Shown: in pieces, positions 37,294 to 50,039 of the stretch | How the letters are laid out: every line of letters begins with the position of its first letter | How positions within the stretch are numbered: the stretch's first letter is position 1 | Source of the DNA: Daucus carota subsp. sativus | Lineage: Eukaryota > Streptophyta > Magnoliopsida > Apiales > Apiaceae | Direction: 5' to 3' | Length of the DNA: 64,000 nucleotides | Assembly: GCF_001625215.2 (NCBI RefSeq) | Contig: NC_030389.2 | Location: 37,871,454 to 37,935,453 of the forward strand | Position numbers and translations under genes: made by a program | The notes under the pieces: generated by a model | The model's input: the letters and a program-made list of their open reading frames with translations, nothing else | Database searches by the model: none | What the model was told of the DNA's origin: nothing

Positions 37294-40200
37294 TCAGATG
37301 TATTGGGTTCCCGCTGTAGATGAATCATGATGGGTTATCAGTCCCATCCCCAACCTTGACTTAAGGACAACAGCATGCTCAAGCCCTTTAGTCAGTGGAT
37401 CAGCTATGTTATCTTGAGTTCCAATGAACTCAATAGCAATAGTCCGATCAGACACCAAACCCCTTATAGACTTAAGTCTAACTTGGATGTGTCTCTTTGT
37501 TTTAGCATTATACTTGACACTTCTGATCTTGTCGATAGTTGTACGGCTATCACAATGAACAGAAATTGCCGGTAGCGGACGACTTACTACAGGTAACACA
37601 GACATGAGTCCATGTAACCATTCAGCCTCCATACCCGTGGCATCCAATGCACACAACTCGGCCTCAAACGTAGACCGAGTTACTATAGTCTGTCTAGTCG
37701 ACTTCCAGGATACTGCTCCACCCGCAAGGGTAAACAGATATCCAGTCACTCCATTGGAACCAGACTTCTTAGCTATCCAACTTGCATCACTATATCCCTC
37801 AAGCACACTCGGATATCTCCTGTAGTGCAACCCAAGATATATGGTGCCTTTCAGATATCTAAGTACTCTATCTAGAGCATCCCAATGAGTTCTGTTTGGA
37901 CAGCTTGTATATCTTGCTAACTTAGACACAGAATATGATATATCTGGTCTAGTACCATTAGCAAGATATTGCAAACTTCCAATAATCTGAGAATATCTTA
38001 ACTGAGACACAGGTACACCTGAAGCATTCTTGATAAGAGCAACTTTAGGATCATATGGTGTACTAGCAATTCTACAATTTGAATAACCATACTTCTCAAG
38101 AATAGATTTCTCTATATAATGAGATTGTGACAAGGTTATTCCCTCAGTTGACTGAGTCAACTTGAGTCCAAGAATCACACTCGCCTCATCCATATCCTTC
38201 ATTTCAAAGTGCGCCTTCAAGAAATTCTTTGTCTCGTTAATAATCTCAATATTGGTTCCAAACAGTAGTATATCATCCACATACAAGCACAACACAATAT
38301 GTTCACTTCTTTTAACCTTATAGTAGACACACTTGTCATTATCATTAACTATAAAATCCGAAGTCAAGACAGTGTCATCAAACTTCTTGTGCCAGTCTCT
38401 AGGTGCTTGTTTCAGGCCATAGACAGTCTTGACTAACTTACATACTTTCCTCTCATTGCCAGATGCAACAAATCCCTCAGGCTGATCCATATAAATCTCT
38501 TCTTCAAGATCACCATGAAGAAAAGCTGTCTTTACATCCATTTGATGGATGATAAGACCATGTACGGAAGCCAATGCGACAAGCATTCGGATTGTTGTCA
38601 ATCTTGCAACAAGAGAGTATGTATCAAAGTAGTCAATACCTTCTCTTTGCTTAAAACCCTTAGCTACCAATCTAGCCTTATACTTATCTATTGAGCCATC
38701 TGGTTTCATCTTCCTTTTGAAGACCCACTTACATCCTATAGTAGTACACCCACGAGGGAGGTCAACCAACTCCCATGTTCCGTTAGAAACAATAGAGTCA
38801 ATTTCACTCTTCACAGCGCCTTTCCAATGCCTAGACTCCGAAGAATCCATAGCTTGTCGGAAAGTTAAAGGTTCGTCCTCGACATTGTAAGTGACAAAAT
38901 CACTTCCAAAATCCTTAACTACCTTTGCACGCTTACTCCTTCTAGGTTACTCTACTTCATTAGGAGTAGAGCTACAAGCAGGATCTGCCCCCACATTTGT
39001 CATCTTTTCTACATGATTGGGAATAGAACTAGATGTGTGAGTAGGATCATCATTAGAAGAACTTTGAGGTATACCAGTCTTCATAGGGAACACATCCTCA
39101 AAGAATGTTGCATCACGAAACTCAACTATCGTGTTTGCCACTATACCATCTATGTCAGATTTTAATACTAAAAATCTCATAGCTGTAGTGGTTTCGAGAT
39201 AGCCCAGAAAGATACAATTAACAGTTTTCGGCCCTAGTTTCTTTCTCTTCTGTTCAGGGACAAGTACCTTAGCAAGGCACCCCCACACACGAAGATACTT
39301 TAGACTAGTTTTCTTGCCTTTCCATAATTCGTAAGGTGTCTTGTCCATATGTTTCAGAGGGACTCTATTCAGAATATGGCAAGCCGTATTCAGAGCCTCC
39401 CCCCACATGTACTTAGGCAACCCCGAATTAATCAACATACTGTTAATCATATCTTTAAAAGTTCTGTTCTTTCGTTCTGCCACCCCATTAGACTCACGTG
39501 TATATGGTGGAGTCACCTCATGAATTATACCATTGCTCTTGCAAAATTCATTAAAGGTGTTTCCCGTATATTCACCACCTCTATCAGATCTCAAATGTTT
39601 AAGTACTTTTCCAGTTTGTGTTTCAACTTCGGTTTTAAATCTAATGAATTTTACAAGTGCTTCATCTTTATGTTTAAGCAAATAAACATAACAATATCTA
39701 CTACAATCATCTATAAAGGTAATGAAATATCTACAGTGTTCCTTAGTCAACACACCACCAAATTCACATATGTCCGAGTGCACTAAATCTAACAAGTCAG
39801 AATCCCTAACCACACTATGAAAAGGTTTTCTTGTTAGTTTAGCTGTCACACATACTTGACATTTAGTTTTCTTATCAATGGCATGCTTTGGAATCAACTC
39901 TAAGTTCATCATATTCTTTAGAGCACCAAAATTTAAATGACCAAGCCTAGAATGCCACAAATCGGATGAGTCAATATTATTAACAGAAGGAGAATCAATA
40001 TCATTAATAAAACCGCCTGAAACAGGCTCCACATTTATTAAAAACAAGCCGTCTGACAAGTAGCCCTTGCCAAAAAACACACCAGTCTGAGTAATAACTA
40101 CTTTATTACACTTTAAAGAAAGTTCAAAGCCATTTTTAACTAAACAACTTCCACTAATAATATTTCTACGAATCTCGGGAACATGATGCACTCTAGTAAG

Positions 40201-41382
40201 GGATAGAACACGCCCTGAAGCAAACTTCAGGTCCACGTTTCCTATTCCACGAACTTGAGCCGCACTAGCATTTTCCATCGTCACTGTCATCCCATGAGCC
40301 TGTTGATAAGATACAAACAGAGTAATATCAGCACAAATGTGCACATTAGCTCCCGTATCAATCAACCACTCATTAGACAGATAAGTGGAAAATAGTTCAG
40401 GGTTGTACTTAACATACCAGTCATTGGTTTCAGAAGCAACAGCCTCACCAACAACCATGTTAAGCACAGGCCCATCAGTGGTTCCAAGCACAATATTTGC
40501 TTGTGCTACCACCTCAGCTTTCTTTGCTTTCTTTACAGGACAGTCCTTACTCCAATGACCAACCTGTCCACAAGACCAACATGGTTTGTTGGCCTTTGAT
40601 TTCTTAGCCTTGCCCTTGTCAGTTTTGGGCTTAGTGTTCACCTTCTTAGCGATAGACTTTCTTTTCTGTCCCACAGTCACTACATTGACCTTCGAGCTAC
40701 CAGATTCAGTTGGCATCACATGTCCCTGTTTGGACTTGTGCTGCTCTTGCACAGAGATGTCCAGCATCAGGTTAGTCCAAGTGATCTCTCCCTTCTGCCT
40801 TTTCAGGGAGAGTGCAAACTCTTCCCAAGACTTAGGGAGTTTTTCAATCACAGACATAACCAAAAACTTTTCAGGAAGGTCCATTCCGGACTCCTTCAAA
40901 GCATGCACCAACGTCTCGAACTCATGCACCTGCTCAGTCATTGATTTTGTATCCACCAGTTTGAAGTCCAGGAACTTAGCCACAGAATACTTTTCCAACC
41001 CTTGCGAGTCAGTATTGTATGTCTGATCAAGTTTCTCCCACAAGGTCTTAGCAGTGTAGGAGTCAGATGAATAAACATCGAACAGAGTGTTCGTTAAGGC
41101 TGCTAGTATAGCAGCCCTAGCCACCCCATCCTTTTCCTCCCACATAGCATAGGCCACAACTGGTTTCTCATACTGTAACACCGGCCACAGACCCTTAACC
41201 GTAAGCCACAGTTTCATCTTTTTCTGCCAGCGAGAAAAGGAAACTCCCCCACCAAATTTATCGGGAATACCCGATAAATCGATAGGCTGTGGGAAACGAT
41301 ACGTAGTCCAGTCGATGTTACCAGTAACACCAGACCCAGAACCAGTAGCACCAACAACCGAATCACCAATTTCGTTAACCAT
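37294..41382 (-). CDS. copia gag-pol, one in-frame stop
   Basis: One reading frame of 1362 codons, split by a TAA at 38947-38949. The ATG is at 41380-41382. Upstream part (811 aa): a copia-type Gag, a zinc knuckle CWSCGQVGHWSKDC (near residue 270), protease WLIDTGAN (near 336), integrase His/Cys region (HSRLGH to CQVC, near 475-510), and catalytic D/D/E in HSDIC, SDRGGEY and ESNGVAE. Downstream part: reverse transcriptase (GCKWVFKRK, YVDDILLFG) and RNase H (DASWIAKKSGSNG), ending at 37294. The frame is unchanged across the stop, so this is a point nonsense change or a recoding site, not an indel. An ATG at 38848-38850 lies 32 codons downstream. Confidence 0.93.
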
Positions 41383-41422
41383 CTTGCTTACTACGCAATA
41401 TAACCATTAATCACTTCAAGAT

Positions 41423-42538
41423 TGTTGGAAAAAAAATAACAGTGAATATCACAGCAACAATGTATAGAGCAGTTATATTATATAAGCAAGAACAGGCAAA
41501 CAAAATCACAACTATATAGCATGCACGAAGATCATATACACAATTAATCAGCGACTGATAAATAACAAGAAAAGACAGGAAAGGCGTACCTTACACCGAC
41601 GCTCGAAAAAGAGCACTGAACAGCTAAGTCACCTAGCCCTTAGACCGTCGCTCGAAAAAGAGCACTGAACAGCTGAGTCACCTAGCCCTTCGATGAAGAC
41701 TAGGCTGTTCTTGAAGTGATTATTGCCCCAGTCCGCTGTGATGGGTGTCGCAATATCGCTCCCAGGATAAAACAGCACAGACCGAACCGCTCACAGACAC
41801 GGAAACGATCAACAACGACTAGCACCTCAATTCGCCCAAAAAATCTATGCAACTCATATACGTTTGCAAGATAGGCACTTAGAGATCCTACTTAGAAAAT
41901 TCTCAATTTGCCCAAAAAAAATCTTTGCAACTAATTCACGTTTGCAAGATAGGCACTAAGAGAATTCTCCCTTAAAAAAATCTCAAGTGTACTTCTCTTT
42001 ATATAGGGACAAGTAGTTGCTCTCTTACTATTTTACTCGATGTGGGATCAAGTCACAAAATAGTAAAACAAAACAAAACAGGTTTTGTTCATTATTTATA
42101 TTGTTCAGATTACTTAATATTAATATTATATAATATATTCAGAGTCTAATTATTTAAAATAATCCCGACTCAATATATTTAATATTAATAATAAAATAAT
42201 CAATATAAATAAACTTGTAAAAGATACAGAAGTTTTTACTAGCACTAGGCCACACAAGCATTCCACTTGTATTAGTAGTTGTAAACACACTAATACAAGA
42301 TGCTATATAAACTCCATAATTTTCTTTTACAAAATCAATGTGGGACTAAAACCACATAACCCATTTCAACTGAGCAACTTTGCCTCAATATATTTATGGA
42401 TTTCACTAAGAAAATATCTTAGATCCAAATACGAAAGTTTAAGTCCTCATAGCAAGGAACAACCTCCAACTATTAGTTTCCGGAAATTACATCAAGAACA
42501 TATATAAAATATGACTCAAACTTTTCCATTTTCTAACA
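41423..42538 (-). repeat. 5' LTR of the copia element
   Basis: The same 1116 bp as at 35651-36766, with no difference seen in the stretches I compared. Its low end (41423) lies 40 bp from the gag ATG. Confidence 0.95.
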
Positions 42539-42543
42539 CATAG

Positions 42544-42899
42544 TCCATACAAGCAATTGTTACAATGATACTAGGAAGAACAGTTCAACTTGTCACAGAA
42601 GTGCGCGTCTTAAAAGCGATCTTGATTTATGAGTCTATATTGTCCAACAAAAAAAAAAATCAAACTACTCTGATGTACGTATATGATTGTGAGCTATCTT
42701 GATTTATGATTGAGATTATGCGGTCTCAATTCCAATTTATGTGCACGTGTAAATCAAGATATATTACGAGCTATTTGCAGAAAATTTTAAATATTAAAAT
42801 TTTTTGGAAGGTGTTCAAAAATGAATATATAAATTTTATGTTCATAACAAATAATATTATATCAATGTGAAGTAATTATGACTTGTAATTAGTATCTAA
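42544..42899. other. intergenic DNA
   Basis: AT-rich, no gene seen. The first part would have been the distal upstream DNA of the peroxidase before the copia insertion. Confidence 0.5.
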
Positions 42900-43275
42900 G
42901 AGCAAGTCCAAGAGTGCCTCAAATTGATGTCCTAACTTAAAATTTAGGGCATTTGATAAAAAAGGCTGCTCCAACAATGTCCTAGTGATGCCTTATATCA
43001 CTAGGACAACTCCTTCAAGCCCTATTTTTGGGGCACTCTCTCTCCTTGCCCTATCTCATATTTTATAATAAATTCTTATCAACACTCTCCTTCTCTCTTT
43101 ACTTTATATTATGTTTTAATGATAAAAGTGAACTTTTAATAATAAAATATTAAACATATAGAGAAAATAAGGCACATTGTTGGAGTTGAAGTTAGTTGAA
43201 TATGTCCTAAACTACTAGGACATAATTTTTTATATTATATTTAGGGCTTGAACTAGGACACTGTTGGACTTGCTC
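42900..43275. mobile_element. PIF/Harbinger MITE, 376 bp
   Basis: The left end GAGCAAGTCCAAGAGTGCC and the complement of the right end, GAGCAAGTCCAACAGTGTCC, are flanked by TAA (42897-42899 and 43276-43278). The termini match the left end of the transposase-bearing element at 61841, so this is its likely non-autonomous relative. The interior has no coding potential. Confidence 0.9.
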
Positions 43276-43289
43276 TAAGTAGATAACTA

Positions 43290-43585
43290 CTCCCTCCGTC
43301 CCATCCAATTGTTTACATTGGGTTTGGGCACGGAGGTTAAGAAATATGTATAAAGTAGTGAAAAATAGGAAGAAAAGTGGGTGAAGTGGTGGGACCCATC
43401 GATTTTTAATATATAAAAGAGAGATAGTGGAGTAAAAGTAATGTGAAAAGGAAGGAAAAGTGATAAAGTGGTGGGACTCATTAACTATTTTGGGAATAAC
43501 TATTTTGGGAAAGTTTTGTAATGTAAAGAAATGGATGGGACGTCCAAAAGAGGTAACTGTAAAGAATCTCGTGGGACGGAGGGAG
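43290..43585. mobile_element. Stowaway MITE
   Basis: CTCCCTCCGTCCCATCC at the left, GGGACGGAGGGAG at the right, flanked by TA on both sides. It lies 15 bp from the Harbinger MITE. A close relative lies at 47299-47560 (shared 'ggttaagaaatatgtataaa'). Confidence 0.88.
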
Positions 43586-43659
43586 TAATATACTGTAGTA
43601 TGCTTTTACTTTGCTTGATGGGATGAGAATGATCGATATTCTTATACTTTCATATTATA

Positions 43660-43962
43660 CTCCCTCCGTCTCAATTTATAGGTCCACTTTGGAAAAAAAA
43701 TTTGTCCCAAAATACTTGTCCCTCTCTTCTTTCAATACAAATTTATCTACATATTAATTGTGACTTTTTTGAAACTCAACACTATTCTCATTTCTTAATG
43801 CACTAAATCCCTATATTTATTGTGATTTTTTTGAAACTCGACTATATTCTCATTTATCAATGCACTAATTAATGATACATGGGATAAGATTCTATCTAAC
43901 CAACTTTTTTCTTAATATGCGTGTTTATTCCAAAATGGACCTATAAATTGAGACGGAGGGAG
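43660..43962. mobile_element. Stowaway MITE with long ends
   Basis: The inverted ends CTCCCTCCGTCTCAATTTAT..ATAAATTGAGACGGAGGGAG pair for over 30 bp and are flanked by TA. The interior has two direct units containing 'tgactttttttgaaactc'-like sequence. Confidence 0.88.
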
Positions 43963-44177
43963 TATTATATATAGTATTTTACCTCCCTATTTTCATTCTA
44001 ATTAATTCATGAATTGAAAAATTTTATAACGTTATTGCTAACAAATCAAATAACAAAAGAGCTCAAACGACGAGATCCTTTTCTAATTAATGCGAACTAA
44101 GATTATATCAGTATCTAATCAGAACTAATAGCATACCAGTTACAAAAATCAAGGGAACTAAATTTTGGCTCAGTTTT

Positions 44178-47100
44178 CTACTTCTTCTCTGATTGCATTT
44201 GGGATGACACCATGTCTTGCAGAAGCCCCTGATCTCTAAACAATGACGAAGGAGAAAAAGACAATTCATTTTCTTCAAGAACATGAGTAGGAGCATCTAA
44301 AGGACTGTAACTAGTAGCTCTCGAGTTCGAAAAAGATGCTGGACTAATTGTATAGGGTTGTTGCTGCAGCTGGAGTAGATGCTGAATGCTCTGCTGCTGG
44401 AGTCTTTGCTGAGTGCTCAAAGCATCACCGCGGAGAGAGTAAGGTTCGGGTGAGATTCCCATGGCACCGGGGTGTGCTACCGGGCATAAATGGTTGTGGT
44501 TGCCTTCATATGTGGTGACAACAATTGAAGGGTCAGTTGATGATCTTTCAACCCTCTTCAGGACACCGCAGGTTGTACTGGTGCAACGATAGTAGCTCCT
44601 GAACAAGTTAATTACCATACAAGATTAAAATTGTACGTCAAGTTAATTATACAAGATTAAAATTGTAATTGAAATTAATTACTGGAACATATGAGGTGAA
44701 ATATTAATACAGTGCATGCAAGAGTGAAAATATGTAATTGTACTGTATATAAAAGAGAGTAAATTGCAGAGCAATGGTCTGGTTTTATTACTTTTTGTAT
44801 TTTAGTATCAGAAATTATAGAAGTTGTAATATAATGACAATATATTATTTTAATATATCAAAAAGGTGGCTAACAACCAATTTTTCTAAAAAAGATTAGT
44901 TGTTTTCTTGAAACATAAAAATAATTCCAGAATATTTTGTTATAAATTTAAAATTACACTCGTTTAATCTAACAACCATCACCGCGTGTTCATATCTAGT
45001 GTGGTCATCAGTCTACTCCGGCCTGTTTGAACTCGATTTCAAAATTAACTGGTAGTTGATGTTCAATTTTTAAAAGAACGCACGGCTCGTATTCAGATTA
45101 GAATTTCAAAACTTTTGGCTTGATCGATGCAACATAGCATTAAGTATATTACTGAAATTCTTACTATACCAAACATATATACTCCCTCCATCCCATTTTA
45201 AGTGTCCACTTTGCAAATTTCACACATCTTAAGAAACAATTAATGTAATGCTTTTATTATTATCTTCACACACCTATTCACCTTGGTTTTTATAAATATT
45301 AATTACGTTGCACCAATCCTAGTGTGAATTTGACATTTATTCATATTGGAATTAGTTGGTTGTATTTAATACTATATTGGAACTAGTAAAAAATTGCATG
45401 GGTTAAAGAGTATGACACATATTTTGGGAATTTTTTTTTTGGCAAAGTGGACACTTAAAATGGGATGGAGGGAGTATCAAGTAGGGTTTGTCTGGTGTAT
45501 AAATGCTAAGCATTAAAATCCATAAATTTGAAAAATTTTGATTGGCGTGGTGCTTGTAAGGGTCTGTTTGGGACTGCTGTTAAAAATAGCTGTGCTGTCA
45601 GAAAAAGTGCTGGTAAAATAAGTGTTGTTGTAGAAATCAAATAACTGTTTGGTAATTTTTTTGATATTTACTTATTTTGAGTTATAATATAAAAAAAAAT
45701 GATTTTGGTGACATTTTATAATGAAATTCTATAATAGCATTCTGCAAAAGCGGAAAAACAACTTTTTCCAAAAGCATCGTAGGACTTACTTTTTCTAACA
45801 GCAGCTTTTCAGCTAAAAGCTGCTGTTCGGAAAAACTGCTTTTAAATTTACCAAACAGTTTTTCACCTGCTTTTCAGCAAAAAGCTGTTGTTGCTGTCTG
45901 CAACAGCAACCCCAAACAGTACCTAAATGCAGGAGGTCCATCATTATTAGAGAGGCTAATCCAATCAAAACTCTCCAAATTCATTAATTTTAGTGCTTAG
46001 TACGTGTTCATGAGCACACAATAGAAAAACCATATTAAATATATCTCAGATTTTACCAGTGGATTAATAATCAAGTGAGTCATCAAAGTGAACTCGATAT
46101 ATCAAGTTAGTCACCGAACTCAAAACGATCTCAAATTGGTCACTCAAGTCAGTTATATGTATCTGTAAATATGAATTCAAGGAGTAAAGATATTATTTAT
46201 AGAGGTTTACACATTATTTTTGAATGTTACCACAACTAAATACAAGGTTATGACTTCTAGTATTTATGAAAATATATTTAGATTTTATCAAATTGATTTA
46301 CTATTTATTTTTAATTATATAGTTATTTTTTTTGTTTTAATTAAAAATATATAGTAAATAACTTCATAAAATCTAAATATATTATACCATAAATACTAGA
46401 AGTCATAATCTTATACATTCAAGAATAATGTGTAAACCTCTATAAATAATATACTTACTCCTTCAACTCATATTTACAGATACATATAACTGACTTGAGT
46501 GACCAATTTAAGATCGTTTTGAGTTCGGTGACCAACTTGATAATTTTAGCCCACTTTAATGACTCACTCGAATATTAACCCTTTTACCAGTATAATTGGA
46601 AGTTCGACTCAATTACTAAAAAAGACTTTTGGCTTGATTGATTGGACATGTTTTTTTTAGAAAAAATCAACGAGCCTAGTTAATCTTTGGACTTGTAATT
46701 TCAAATTTGAAAATAAAGTATCCAAATAATTTGAACTTGACTCAATTATTATAATGAAATGGAAATATAAAACTTCTCATGACTAATTCAGACATATAAT
46801 GAAATGAATAAATATCGAACTTCACATGGTTAATTAATTCGACTCACTTGTCCATAATAGATTTCATGATAAAATCATTTCTCTATAGATATATCAATCC
46901 CCAATTTTGAAATGCTCCATATATATTTAGTAAATATAAAATATAAATAAATAATCCACATTACTTTAACATATACTTTAATAGATAAAAATGCATAGAT
47001 CTATGGATTATAGTGAGTAAAATACCTTGGAAAAGGACTATTTTTCACCGCTTTTTGGCCATATTTCCTCCATCTATACCCGTCATCCAAATGATCAATA

Positions 47101-47989
47101 TCAGTCCTTGTCATAAACGCGACACGCGGCTCCCTTTGCTTCTTTGCGATCTTCTTCTCCGCCTTTAGCCTGAAAACTCCAAATAATTAGTCAAAATTAC
47201 CTACTAAACAATTTGTCTCAGTACTATTTCACTACTACTACAAAACATTATTAAACAATAACAGCTGTGACCAGATCATGCAACTACAATACCAAATACT
47301 CCCTCCGTTCCGCTCAATTCTTTAGATTGGATTTGGGCTACAGAGGTTAAGAAATATGTATAAAATAGTGGAAAAAAAAATGGGTGAAGTTGCGGACATT
47401 CTGATTTTTAATATATAAAAGAAAGATAATGGAGTAAAAATAATGTGAAAAAGAAATTAGTGGGACCCATTAACTATTTTAGAAAAATTTTGTAATGTAA
47501 GAAAATGGGTGCGACAGCCAAATAAGGAAACTGTAAAAAATCTGGTGGGATGGAGGAAGTACAATATAAATTAATAACGTCGAGAAAAAAACGGTATGAA
47601 ATTGAATGGGGGTATACATCATCGAGAAATTCCGAATTTTCCTTCGTATCTCATGCAACACTGTTACATTCTGTTTGAAGAAATTCTTACATTTTTTTGG
47701 GCTTGCCACCCTGAGTGCTTCTTTTGCTCTGCTGATCATCTTTGACAGCATCATTGGATGAAGTACAAATAGACGAGGAGTTGGGTGTCTCTGCATCGTT
47801 AACAACCTCGGATGTTTCAACTGGCTGTTGTGGTTCTTGCACTGAAGGAACCTGAATCAGATCATATATAGAACTAGGCTGATTCAACATGTCTTCACTA
47901 CCCAACATGTCTAACAGCCTCTTCTCACCATCCGAAAGGCTCGCGAAAGAAAACCCCGAATCATCGAAAAATGCCGATGAGTTTTTCAT
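44178..47989 (-). CDS. WRKY transcription factor, group IIc
   Basis: A nuclear regulator that binds W-box (TTGAC) promoters, usually in stress or development. Three exons (high to low): 47989-47691, 47169-47026 and 44598-44178, with GT-AG borders and matching phases; 287 aa. The WRKYGQK heptad is at 133-139. The zinc finger is C153-x4-C158-x23-H182-x-H184, the group II C2H2 form. Intron 2 is at the conserved PR|SYYRC position of this group. [12 protein letters not shown] before the heptad points to subgroup IIc (WRKY48/57/28-like), though the finger differs ([16 protein letters not shown]). The C-terminus is Gln-rich ([18 protein letters not shown]). The 2.4-kb second intron and the first intron carry four MITEs. 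The frame is intact, so it is probably functional. Confidence 0.93.
45182..45474. mobile_element. Stowaway MITE in WRKY intron 2
   Basis: CTCCCTCCATCCCATTTTAA pairs with TTAAAATGGGATGGAGGGAG; TA lies on both sides. Confidence 0.88.
45560..45923. mobile_element. Tourist MITE in WRKY intron 2
   Basis: Left GGGTCTGTTTGGGACTGCTG, right CAGCAACCCCAAACAGTACC, flanked by TAA (45557-45559 and 45924-45926). Subterminal 'aaaagctgctgtt' copies form further inverted repeats. PIF/Harbinger type. Confidence 0.85.
46061..46581. mobile_element. foldback Mutator-like MITE in WRKY intron 2
   Basis: Left GGATTAATAATCAAGTGAG and complement of the right GGGTTAATATTCGAGTGAG begin inverted repeats of about 240 bp, so nearly the whole 521-bp unit is a hairpin. 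TTTTACCAGT (10 bp) flanks both sides (46051-46060 and 46582-46591). The duplication length and long repeats fit Mutator-like elements. Confidence 0.83.
47299..47560. mobile_element. Stowaway MITE in WRKY intron 1
   Basis: Starts CTCCCTCCGTTCCGCTC and ends GGTGGGATGGAGGAAG, flanked by TA. Its interior is homologous to the copy at 43290-43585. Confidence 0.8.
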
Positions 47990-48633
47990 TGTAAAATCAA
48001 AAAATTAGAAATTAGAAATTAGAAATTTCACTTCTGTGATTATATTTTGCGAGTTAGCTTACGGGAGAAGAGAAGAGAGTGTTGTGTGATGGGGTGTGGT
48101 TCATAAGGAGTGAAATATTGAGATGGGAAAGGAATAAAATTATTGTATTTTGGTCTTGGATAACAGGTTGGCTAGAGGGGTTTCCCACTCAATTTATTGA
48201 CCGGCAAATCCCGGTGGACATGTGTCAACAACATGAGGGTGGGACCCAGATAAGCTGTTTGAGGGGAGTTTAGCTTATTGACTACGAATGTGAAGCACTG
48301 ACTGATCCAGATTTAAGTCAAAACTGAGTTAAAATTTATCAACCTTGATTCAAACCGGGGCAGAGCTGATTTTTAGTAGTTAAAAATTATTTTATATATG
48401 CACAAATTAATAGTTTATTATAATATATTATTGATGATGTCACAACACAATTTAATTGTTTTTGAATATATAATAGGATAATTTATTAAACTAATATTCA
48501 AATGTCGCAAAAGTTACCCCTAATCTTTTTTCTTTTAATGATGTAATTTAAATGATTAAAATATACTCATATTTCCGTCTCTCTCAATTCTGTGAGTTTA
48601 ATTCTCTTTTATTTTTTCATGTTTTTCTATTTA
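47990..48633. other. WRKY upstream region
   Basis: 5' UTR and promoter side of the WRKY gene. A 9-bp unit (TTAGAAATT / TAGAAATTA) is repeated three times just upstream of the ATG (48004-48030). No other gene is seen. Confidence 0.4.
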
Positions 48634-49468
48634 GGGGTGTTTGGCTACCACTTAAAAACCCGACATCTGTATTTATAAGTTATAAGCATTTATTCGTATC
48701 GTTTGAGTAAAAAGACAAAAAATACTTATAAAAAGCTAAAAATACTAGTTTTGTTTCATGCCTTCTATTTATTTCCCAAACACTTTAATCACTTATAAGT
48801 CTTAATTTGCTTTTAACTTTTATTTCATTTTTCTATTTTAAACAAGAAGCAATTATTTTAAAGTCACTCAAACGGTCTTATAGTGTTTGTATTTGAAATT
48901 TTCAAAAGACAAAGTTATTCATATGCAGCAACGACTTTTAACATATTCCAAAATATTTATATAAAATTTATCCGAATTTCCGGTTGTTCAGAAGATTCAA
49001 AATTTTCAAGTGCGATTTAACAAAGTTGATGTGCATAGTTGTGCACCGACTACAGTAGGTGGCAAAGACCGAGTCGTGTAGTTTGAGACAGAGTTTAATA
49101 TTTACGCGTCTTTCTTGACCTCAAACCTTTACGGCTTTACTATGTGAACACACTCCGCTTTCACTTGACAAAAGCGTGCATGGACTGATCTCACTTTATG
49201 TTAAATTGTGCTTATGCCTTTTTATATTATTTACACGTGGGTGAGTTTAAAATAAATGATTTTTGTTTTAAATAAAGATGAAAGTAAACTTAGAAGTAAG
49301 TTAAGACTTATAAGTGATTAAAGTGTTTGAGAAAGAAGTAGAAGTCCTAAAATAAAAATTAGCATTCCTATATTTTTATAAGCATGACTTTTTACAAAAA
49401 TAGTATGAATAAATGCATTTAACTTATAAACTCAGAAGTTGGGCTTTTAAGTGGTAAACAAACACCAT
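48634..49468. mobile_element. MITE-like element with about 200-bp inverted repeats
   Basis: The left 'gggtgtttggctaccactta' and the complement of the right 'ggtgtttgtttaccactta' begin repeats that keep matching through 'atttataagtta', 'catttattc' and 'aaacactttaatcacttata'. The flanks (TTA left, TAA right) do not form a clean duplication, so the edges are approximate. Probably PIF/Harbinger or hAT-derived. Confidence 0.65.
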
Positions 49469-50039
49469 CATAATTTGTTTTTCTTTCAAAATTAATACGC
49501 CTATAGAATTTGTTCCTTGTTGTACAAGAATGGTCAGTCGTTCACTCGTTCCCATGCTCTATTGTCTAGCTTTGAGATCAAACACTACTGAAATTACGAA
49601 GAAATATTTTATATGAAACTGATTATTCGAACTTCATAATTATTATACGCATAGAACTATAGGCGTGAGCGTGTGTTATGTATACGTATAATCCGCGTAA
49701 AAGCAATACCGCGTTTTAGCAAATCAATAAAATGAAAGTGCCACTTTTATTTAATCCGCCGTTTGTTTTTTTCAGTTTTTCCCTTTAAAACATTTTAAAC
49801 GAAAACGAGATTGAGACTTGTGTTTGAAGATAGTCATTAGTCAACAGTGAGTTTTTTGAATTCATATACGACTTCTCACTGGCATATACTCTATGATATA
49901 TCACAAAACAAACTCGAAGCTTCTCTTGACTTGAATTCATAGGCTCACAGCACAAGTCAATTTACTACAGTGTAAAAGAAATGCAAAAGCTGGAGCATAT
50001 TTCAGAACAAATCTCTCGTTAACATATGAAACGGAAATT

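Larger units (their letters stand above)
35651..42538 (-). mobile_element. young full-length Ty1/copia retrotransposon
   Basis: A 6888-bp element, minus-oriented, with two 1116-bp LTRs that begin TGTTGG and end CTAACA (plus-strand view). The 5-bp sequence CATAG directly flanks it (35646-35650 and 42539-42543). The LTRs appear identical over every segment I compared. The purine tract GTGGGGGAT abuts the 3' LTR (36767-36775). The primer site is not obvious: no good TGGTATCAG match lies in the 40-bp leader. The single long gag-pol frame carries one in-frame stop. Insertion is in the peroxidase 5' flank, in the same orientation as that gene. Confidence 0.95.

Noticed and set aside
37375-41026. 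Plus-strand frames across the copia element
   Set aside because: Antisense shadows of the gag-pol frame.
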